DNA of 64,000 bases from Linnemannia hyalina (Eukaryota > Mortierellomycota > Mortierellomycetes > Mortierellales > Mortierellaceae), in NCBI GenBank assembly GCA_019671135.1, contig JAHRHY010000005.1:248001-312000 (forward strand), given 5' to 3'. Of this stretch, positions 24,082 to 31,124 are shown one piece after another (position 1 is the stretch's first letter; each line of letters begins with the position of its first letter). Made by a program: the position numbers and the translations under genes. The notes beneath the pieces are model-generated. The model worked only from the letters and a program-made list of their open reading frames with translations, was not told the DNA's origin and did no database searches.

Positions 24082-26878
24082 ATGTCCCTTCCACCGAGAG
24101 CTTATCCTCGCGTCATCATTGTTGGCGGAGGACTAGGCGGGTTAATGCTAGCCATCCTGCTCGACAAGATGGGAGTCCCCTACCATATCTTTGAACGAGC
24201 ACCCAAAGTCAAGCCTCTCGGTAAACTATCAATACAACCGTTAACTGATATCAGCAACTTTACTCGTCTCAGGAACCGGTCAGGTTTCATTTCGCCCTCA
24301 TCAGTCCTGTTCTCACTCCTGCCTTTTTATTATTCTTCGTCGCGAAAATTTTACTACCCCTAGGTGCGCTAATGAGTCTGAACGGTAACATCCTGGCACT
24401 ATTCGACCAGCTGGGGATGTTGGAGGATATCATGAAGGTCTCCCTTGTCAGCCTCAACTCTTCTCTGTATACTGAAAAGTTGGAGAAGATCACCGAGATC
24501 GATGTCCGGTCACACTATGAATAGTAAGACCTCTTCACAGAACAGAAACACAATCCCCCTTTTTGATTCGAACGTTATCCCCTCTTTTTGTTTGAACCTT
24601 ATTTGATGGCAACCGTTTCCTTTTTGTCTTACTTTTCTACCCTTCTCTCACCATATTGACGAATGAGAATAGCACGGGATATAAGTTCCTCATGTTCCCC
24701 CGCCCAGATCTCTTCACTATCCTCCTCAACAGAATCCCTCCGGACAGGATCAGTTTCGGGAAACGTGTCCTCCTCACCAAGCGCCAATCCTCCGGCGTAC
24801 AAATCGTCTGCTCTGACAACACTTGCTACGAAGGCGACATCATCGTCGGAGCCGATGGAGCCTACAGCGCAGTGCGTCACAACATGTTTCGAGAAATGAG
24901 GGAACAACAGGAACAAGAGGTACTTTATTCTGGAGGCAGCTCGATCGTGATACCGCCCTCGGACACAAAGGACTTTGAGATCCCGTACCTGTGTATGGTC
25001 GGCGTAACGAAGTCAATGGATCCAGACAAGTACCCGGTCTTGAGGCATCCTAATACACAGCTGCATCATATCATTGGCGAGAGTACTCCCTACAGCGTAA
25101 GAATATTATTTTTTTGTTTTGTGCTCTTGGTTTTTTTTTTACGTTGCATGGGCTCAGAAAACGTGCTCAGGTGAATGTAACTCTATCTCCTCTTTCCTCT
25201 CCTTTCTCGCCTACTCACAGTGGACTGTGATAACGGTCCCCAGGAACCGGTTCTGTTGGAGTGTGATGGTGCAGGTCAAGGACCAAGCCGAAGCCAAGGA
25301 GCAGCGTTTCATGAACTCGGAGTGGGGCCCGGAGGCCAACGAGAAACTTATAGAGATCGTTCATGATTTCCCGGTGACGTTCGGAGGCAAGCTGGGCGAG
25401 ATTATCGATTCGACGCCCAAGAATGGGATCTCGAAGGTCATGCTGGAAGAGAAGTTGTTCGAGACTTGGTACCATGGTAGTATCGTCTTGATCGGAGATG
25501 GTGAGTGGAAAGAAGTGAGAGGGTCGGGCGAGCGAGTGCTGCATGCATGTGTGTGTGTATGTTTATGTCTTGCCTGTACTCCCCTTTTGCTGCTGCGTAT
25601 TGTTTGTTGGTACTTTTTGATCCCCGCGGAACGTTCAAAAAAGACAAAGCAAGAATGCCTCATTGAACATTGCTCACCAGTCTAACCCACAGCCATCCAT
25701 TCGCTCCCCTCCATTTTCAAACCCCTCTTCCTTTTTTCCCTCCCTTTTCTTCCTTCTTCGCATCAGCATGCCACAAGGTAAATATCCGAACGTGCATACG
25801 ATCCAACAAGCAAGCAAACACAACATACAAACAAAGACATACAACCACACAAACAAACAAACGCACTCATGTAAGGGAGCCCGCCCTTTTTTCGTATTAT
25901 CGACTCACCCTTTCTCTCTCACCTCTCTCATTCTTCATCTTTTTGTTACGCCCTGTCTCTTCCATCCCTCATCACGACATCATCTAGATGCTTCCAACAT
26001 CCGGCCAAGGTAAAAAAAAGCAAACAACAACTAGACCGAGAACGAATGCTATGACCAAGTACCATGACCCATTCGCGCAGATCCCCCAATCGAGTTTTCG
26101 ACTCTCCTGCCTTTCCAACTCTCTTCCCGCCCTTTTTTTTCACTCTGTCCCTCCCCTCCTAATCACACCTTCTCTCTTTTTTTCGTTCCTGTTCGATGTG
26201 ATTTGTAGGAGCGATGAGTGCGATGCAAGACGCCGTGATCCTCGCCAACTGTATCTACGACCTTGAGAACCTCCGCCCCGAGAGCCTCACGGCCGCGTTC
26301 CGAGACTACAAAGAGCAACGGTATACCCATGCCAAGAGACAGATCTTCAACAGTCGACTCAATGCTAAGCTCTCGAGTGGTCAGGTAAGAAATTTGAACA
26401 ACTCGCTGGTGAAAGGATTTTCTAGGGGGTTTTTTAATTCATGTATTGCCCATCCTTCACTTGTCATTGCTTCCCCCTCTCCCCCCCCCCCCTCTTTTTT
26501 TGCGCTCATACCTCCCTTTGTTTCATTCATCTCACCATCTAACTAACACACGTTTTTCATTATCCCCAAAACACCTAGACACGCACAGAGAGGCTAGTAC
26601 GCCACGTCGTCCTAAACCTTCTCCCACGCTCCATCCAGAACAAGCAGTTCAGCAAAGACGCCGCCTACCGTCCTCAATGCACATTCCTCCCCCGCGTCCC
26701 GGACAAAGGCACTATCTCGTCGTTGCCCCAGAAGCCTTCTCGACGGTACCAGGCCGAGTTACGAGCCGCCGCTGCTGCTGCTGCCTCTGTTGACGAGACG
26801 AGGAGGGATAGTAAGCTCGATTTATATTGTGCGTCGTCCATGAGGAGTGATGCTTGTTTGGTGCCCAAGAGGGGGTGA
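24082..26878 (+). CDS. FAD-dependent monooxygenase C (tandem array 3/3)
   Basis: Third class A flavin monooxygenase of the array. Eight exons: 24082-24220, 24364-24523, 24673-25096, 25221-25500, 25767-25777, 25988-26009, 26209-26384, 26579-26878, giving 503 aa. Rossmann VGGGLGGLMLA; Glu in IFERAPKVKPLG; DG motif IVGADGAYSAVRHN; GD motif LIGDACHKMLPTSGQGAMSA split over the two microexons. Exon 3 is about 30 nt longer than in A and B because of an insertion rich in Glu/Gln/Ser/Gly (REQQEQEVLYSGGSS). The C-terminal tail has a run of Ala and ends LVPKRG, longer than in the paralogs. Exons 1-2 look most like B, exons 3-4 most like A, a mosaic pattern. No targeting peptide or membrane anchor is evident. 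Substrate unknown. Confidence 0.92.
25767..25777 (+). other. 11-nt microexon of monooxygenase C
   Basis: CATGCCACAAG between CATCAG and GTAAAT, identical in sequence to the exon in A. Confidence 0.9.
25988..26009 (+). other. 22-nt microexon of monooxygenase C
   Basis: Bounded by CATCTAG and GTAAAA; encodes MLPTSGQ plus the first base of Gly, with synonymous differences from A and B. Confidence 0.9.
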
Positions 26879-27700
26879 TAAGTATGGCCATGGTCCTGTC
26901 GTTTTCTTTTTCTTTTCTTTTTTTAGTTTTTTTTTTTTTTTTTGTTTGTCTACATAGAGGATGACATAGACCGCATTGGGGAATAATAATAAAAAGCAGT
27001 CGAGGAACAGAACAAACAAAAGATTGAGGTATTGAGGGAAGAGTGAGGAATGCATATGCCGCAAGAAATAAGCCATGACACCCTCAAGTCTGGTGTCGAA
27101 TCGCTTTGGTCTAAAATAAGTTCACTCCATTTCATATGCTCATTGAATCTTTCTAAATTGATGCAAAGGAGGATACTGGGTTGTGCATAATACGAGGATG
27201 CAGAAGAAACAATACAAATTCATTTGTGCGAAATTAAAAAGTATGGTTAGGGCGAGGGACAAGGGTGCAACGAACGAATGGTATTCCAAGTAAGACCCCG
27301 GCACAGTCGCAGAAGAGCATGATAGCGAGAAAGAAAGGAAGGAGCAGGAATGATTGTCTTTTTTGTATGCGAGGAAAGAAGAAGGAGGGGATATAGATAG
27401 GAAAGGATACGGGGGGAAAGACGGAGCCACAATTTAAGCGAGAAAGACCCCAAGGGATGAAAATAAAACAGTCAGAGGTTGAGGGACAACATGCATCCAT
27501 GAAAAAGAAAGGGCGGCATGCGTCAATGGGCAACAACAGCCAACCATCAACCATCAAGGGGGGAGGAGGGGAAGGTAAAGGGATGATGCGCTCCTGGGAA
27601 GGTCAATTTAGTAGACACAACAACGACATCGCTCACTTTGAAAGGAGCTAAGCGGCCCCATCATGGAGTAGGCACGTCCTCACAAACGAGCTGGATACTC

Positions 27701-27764
<64 letters not shown>

Positions 27765-27855
27765 ACATCTAACCGGTTTTCTTTTCTTACTTCAGAACCC
27801 ATCCCATCCATTCACAAACCAACTTCCCCCAAAACAACACATACCCACAACCACC
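26879..27855. other. intergenic, no gene seen
   Basis: Contains a T-run near 26926-26943, purine-rich sequence and, close to the next gene, a CA/TA microsatellite. No supported gene. Confidence 0.5.
27702..27764. repeat. (CA)n-(TA)n compound microsatellite
   Basis: About 23 CA units followed by about 8 TA units. It ends some 90 bp before the start codon of the 107-aa secreted protein, so the TA part could serve as its TATA element. Confidence 0.95.
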
Positions 27856-28179
27856 ATGATTCGCCCCTTCCCTCTTGTCGCCGTCTTCGCCATGCTGGCC
27901 ACCTTCTGCCTGTCAACAACATCCGCCATCCCAGTCGCCAAGCGCGATGTCACCTCAACAGCCGAATGTGTTCAGGGACATTGGGAGCTGGTCAGGGATC
28001 TCTTGCGCAAATTGCCTGAGGCTGAAAAGGGAAATGTCACTGATCTGTTTGAAGGGAACGAGCCTATCACCACCGCCCCGAGTGTTGACGATATTAAAAC
28101 AGGCCTGGATGATCTCAAAAAATACAACAGCGACATATTCCTCACGTTTTTGGCACTTGTTAAATGCGACCAAGTCTAA
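27856..28179 (+). CDS. small secreted protein, 107 aa, unknown function
   Basis: Single-exon gene with a clean start (CAACCACCATGATTC). Signal peptide about residues 1-24 (PLVAVFAMLATFCLSTTSA), followed by IPVAKRD, a Lys-Arg dibasic site typical of Kex2 processing that would leave a mature protein of about 77 aa. Only two cysteines remain after the signal peptide (near 37 and 104), which could form one disulfide. The middle is charged and helix-prone (RDLLRKLPEAEKGNVTDLF, DDIKTGLDDLKKYNSDIF). I recognise no family. It lies in a repeat-rich stretch together with other secreted-protein genes, so an apoplastic or cell-wall role is possible but unproven. Confidence 0.75.
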   Translation: MIRPFPLVAVFAMLATFCLSTTSAIPVAKRDVTSTAECVQGHWELVRDLLRKLPEAEKGNVTDLFEGNEPITTAPSVDDIKTGLDDLKKYNSDIFLTFLALVKCDQV

Positions 28180-28492
28180 ATGTATGTTCCACTCGAGCCT
28201 TTGTTTACCTGTCTGCTCTGTTTGTCTGCCTGTCCGTCCGAGTGCCTGTCCTACACCTCTGTCTCCAGCCCAGCCCTCCAAGCGTGTCCTGAGTTCAGTC
28301 GTTTGTCGACAACTCTGGCCGCTCTCCTGTCAAAGTAGCCCCTACGTATATACCTTTATCATAAACGTCCTATCTGCCCCACAACATTTCGAGCCCTGAA
28401 GTTACCATCACGCTCTCTACAATTTTTTGTGCCAAGCGAGTCAACAGACAACGGGTCCAAAAATATAGCTCGTCAAAACAAAGGAAGTTGAC
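28180..28492. other. intergenic, no gene seen
   Basis: 3' region of the secreted-protein gene, with CTGTCTGC/CTGTCCGTCC words at 28210-28260. No coding evidence. Confidence 0.4.
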
Positions 28493-28627
28493 ATGGTGTA
28501 CAAAGACGACTTATGCCGACAATGTGGTCTAGAGACGGATGGTAATGGGCACATCTGGGCCTGCCCCGAGAGCAGGGAGACGCAAGAAGAGCTGCGGGGG
28601 GATGCCCTTAACCGAGTCGACGGATGA
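28493..28627 (+). pseudogene. LINE-type retrotransposon relic (C-terminal zinc-finger fragment)
   Basis: A 44-codon frame reads MVYKDDLCRQCGLE, TDGNGHIWACPESR and on to a stop. The CxxC-x(8)-H-x(3)-C arrangement, with GHIWACPES after a CRQCG knuckle, is the zinc-knuckle signature found downstream of the reverse transcriptase in non-LTR retrotransposons. No reverse-transcriptase core or endonuclease frame is visible nearby and stops bracket the frame, so this is a short dead remnant. It could also be a chance resemblance, as the fragment is small. Confidence 0.5.
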
Positions 28628-28802
28628 GGAGAGATCGCCGCGAGACAGGTCAACAATAAGCGACAGAAGCAGCCCAAGCCAGGAAAACAGCCGATCCGGG
28701 GAGGTGAATGCGGCAGTGGGGCATTTCGCTTTATTTACCAGTCATGATGGAACGGATTTCTTGTTGTTTCTTAAGCCACTTCGCTTTCGCATTTGGGATA
28801 GT

Positions 28803-29054
28803 TCATTTACAACCAACAGCAGTTCCAGTCCCTCCGGCCAAGCGAGACATACAACACGCCTCGACTTGGCCATTGAATCCACAGTCAAGTCCTCCCAAGG
28901 CACAGTTGATACCAACGTTTCCTTGGGGTTTGATACTGGCCACCACCGCATCGCAACACATGGGCCGACAGTCAGCTTGAGTCCCCATCGCAAAAAAATT
29001 CAGCGCAGCGAGAGCAGACAGAAACATAAAGGTCGGGTTCTTGATAAAGACCAT
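28803..29054 (-). CDS. small secreted hydrophobin-like protein (8 Cys)
   Basis: Single exon, 83 aa. Signal peptide about 1-27 (FMFLSALAALNFFAMGTQA). The mature part has exactly eight cysteines, at 29, 33, 34, 51, 58, 67, 68 and 82, in the order C-CC-C-C-CC-C that defines hydrophobins. The surrounding words VGINC, EACC and TAVGCK also resemble class I hydrophobins (VGLNC, VCC, IGC). Loop lengths are X3, X16, X6, X8 and X13; the first loop and the C4-C5 loop are shorter than typical, and the protein ends one residue after C8. Hydrophobins self-assemble at air-water or wall surfaces, coating hyphae and spores. If this is a true member it is a compact, atypical one; an unrelated disulfide-rich effector with convergent spacing is the alternative. 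A long plus-strand frame overlaps it but has no features. Confidence 0.7.
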   Translation of the reverse strand: MVFIKNPTFMFLSALAALNFFAMGTQADCRPMCCDAVVASIKPQGNVGINCALGGLDCGFNGQVEACCMSRLAGGTGTAVGCK

Positions 29055-29739
29055 AGTGATAGAGCCTAATAAGAGGTGAAGCAGTTGATATATGTGAGTT
29101 GGGAACCTGAGAAAATATTCGTGTAGGACGAACTTGGTAGGACTTAATCTGTCCGTGGTGAAGTATGAGTATTTAGGTTATGATGATTATCAAAACGAAA
29201 ACGATAAAATTTAATTGTGTAGAGATGCAACGTACTTGTGAAGAGTAGAGAAGAGGGATAGTGAAGACTATCAGTGGGGATACGGTCACTTTATATCTAA
29301 AGAATCAAGACCATGGCAACAGTGAAACAAAGAGGAGAAAGGGAAACTAGGAGAGGGCTTGAGAAAAAGCGAGGGCGCACTAGAAAAGAAGGGGGAAGAG
29401 GGAAAAGGAAGGAGGACGGAGAATGATGTAGAACTACAAGATAATATGAAGTAAACTGGACAGAAAGGAGGAATGCTAAAAAAAGGGGACTACTGCGAAA
29501 TCAAAGGGAGACGTACGGAGAGAGAAGATGCTTGAGAGTGCAAAAAGGTTGACTCAAGAACATATAATGCTTGAGGATGGTGCGCTCAAGCTGGACACAA
29601 ATGCAAACACAACCAGTCAGACCTTCGTAAGGGCGTTGCTGTTCGATCCTTTGATGTCCATTTTTCATATGTAATGAAGCGGAATTGTGAAAGTCTTGGT
29701 TTGCTTGCCCATTAATAAAAACTGCCCCACTCTTAAATG
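29055..29739. other. intergenic, no gene seen
   Basis: Upstream region of the hydrophobin-like gene, purine-rich from 29330 to 29420 (AGAAGGGGGAAGAGGG). No coding evidence. Confidence 0.4.
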
Positions 29740-30270
29740 GGAAGCGATGAAATGTAGGATGTTGTCGGGGAGAGGTGGGATGCAAAAAGATCAAGGGGTT
29801 GCTGGAAAATAAGGGGTGTGCAGGAAATGACGAGAGATGGTAAAACAGCGAAGGTACAGGTCACTGAAGGAAAGGCGGAGACGTATTTTCGAACAGCTGG
29901 TTTGTAGTATGTTTCGTTCATGACAACGTTGGTTTTAATCCTTCAATATTGGTTCCCATCGTACTGAAGACTAATTCAGTTAGTGATGGATTGTTCACTC
30001 GTCTATACCAAAGGATCAAAGGACTGTCGAGGGATGCTGAAAAAAGAAAGGGGTGCTGGGAAACGACCAAAGGACAAAACAAAAAACAAAGGACTGAAAA
30101 GATCAAGGAACAATAAACAGTATTAACTTCAATGGACAACGCCAAGCAACAGTATCAAAGGACAACATCAAGGGATAAAAAGAAGGGACAAGTTCAAGGA
30201 ATGCTTCAAAAGTTCAAAGGATGCTAAAGGTACAAATAGGAAAAGATCAAGGATGCCGACGTATTCACAT
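29740..30270. repeat. degenerate AAGGA/ATCAAGGA short-repeat array
   Basis: Words such as AAAGATCAAGGGG, ATCAAAGGACTG, ACCAAAGGACAAAAC, AAAGATCAAGGAAC, TCAAAGGACAACATCAAGG, TTCAAGGAATGC and TTCAAAGGATGC recur every 10-25 bases. The opposite-strand equivalents flank pectate lyase copy 1. No fixed period is visible; likely an old, heavily diverged satellite-like array. Confidence 0.5.
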
Positions 30271-30389
30271 GATCTGAGAAGCGTGTCAGGAATCGTCTGG
30301 TAAACGCGACGCTTATCTACCAACTTTCCTACGTCTCAGAAAGACTCTAATATCTGAAAAATACTCTGATGATAGGAGCGACAACTAGC

Positions 30390-30545
30390 TTGTGGCAGCC
30401 AAGCGTTCATAGCGACGTTACTTTTTGATCCTTCTATGTCGGTTCTTCCTATCATACCGAAGCAGAATTCAGTAAGCGTAGAGTTGTTCACCCACAAGTA
30501 GGGGACAAGACCTGGGGTTTAGGCCGTCGTGAGACAGGTTAGACT
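30390..30545 (+). repeat. dispersed ~155-bp repeat, copy B
   Basis: Same orientation as 107-267, differing mainly by transitions. Ends about 50 bp before the start codon of the 11-cysteine secreted protein and so forms part of its promoter or 5' UTR. Confidence 0.75.
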
Positions 30546-30594
30546 ACCCCCATTGACGAATTCAATTTTACCTCGCCAGCCAAACTTTTTAATC

Positions 30595-30873
30595 ATGAAA
30601 GTGGCCCAAGTCATCACCTTGCTTGCCCTCACCGCTATCCTATACTCAGCTAACGTCTGTCAAGATGGATCGCTCATTCATGGTGATTGCAGCATTCGAT
30701 CGGCCTATCACATATGTGTCAACTTTTGCACCGAGGCCAACCCGGATGGTTGCCATGTCGCAGACATGGGAAGCTCCATCAAGTCCACATGCGAAAAGCT
30801 CCAGGACACCATAAAAACCTATGCTTGCTGCGAATGTGGATGTCGCCAGGGAGACGGTTCGTGTGCGCACTAG
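30595..30873 (+). CDS. cysteine-rich small secreted protein, 92 aa
   Basis: Single exon. Start chosen at AATCATGAAAG because it opens directly on a signal peptide (MKVAQVITLLALTAILYSA); the upstream in-frame extension is not hydrophobic. The mature chain of about 72 residues carries 11 cysteines at 22, 32, 41, 45, 53, 66, 78, 79, 81, 83 and 90, with a dense C-terminal knot (ACCECGCRQGDGSC). Spacing does not match the hydrophobin pattern or any family I recognise. An odd number of cysteines suggests dimerisation or one free thiol. Effector, antimicrobial or wall-structural roles are possible. Convergent with pectate lyase copy 2, whose 3' end lies about 360 bp away. Confidence 0.7.
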   Translation: MKVAQVITLLALTAILYSANVCQDGSLIHGDCSIRSAYHICVNFCTEANPDGCHVADMGSSIKSTCEKLQDTIKTYACCECGCRQGDGSCAH

Positions 30874-31124
30874 TTATGGTGTTTATTTTCTTGAAATACA
30901 ATATGCCAGGCGGGAAGAGCACACACCTAGCCACTTCAAGGATAGGTAGCGTAAAGAAAATATATTCTGACCTTTCAGAAATGAACATTATGCGCAGTAA
31001 GAAAAAGGCTAGCGAGCGAGCAACGGGGACATAGAAATCGTAGCAAAGAGAGAGAGAGGCGAGATGTACATCTGTGTTTTGTGTGTATGTGTGCATATGT
31101 GTGTTGGTGTCTGGATAAAGGTCT

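Noticed and set aside
24555..24580. tRNA B-box-like GTTCGAATC on the minus strand
   Set aside because: No matching A box or acceptor stem; it lies inside an intron of monooxygenase C.
28539..29069. 176-codon plus-strand frame overlapping the hydrophobin-like gene
   Set aside because: No domain, low complexity, and it runs antisense to a gene with a signal peptide and an ordered cysteine pattern.
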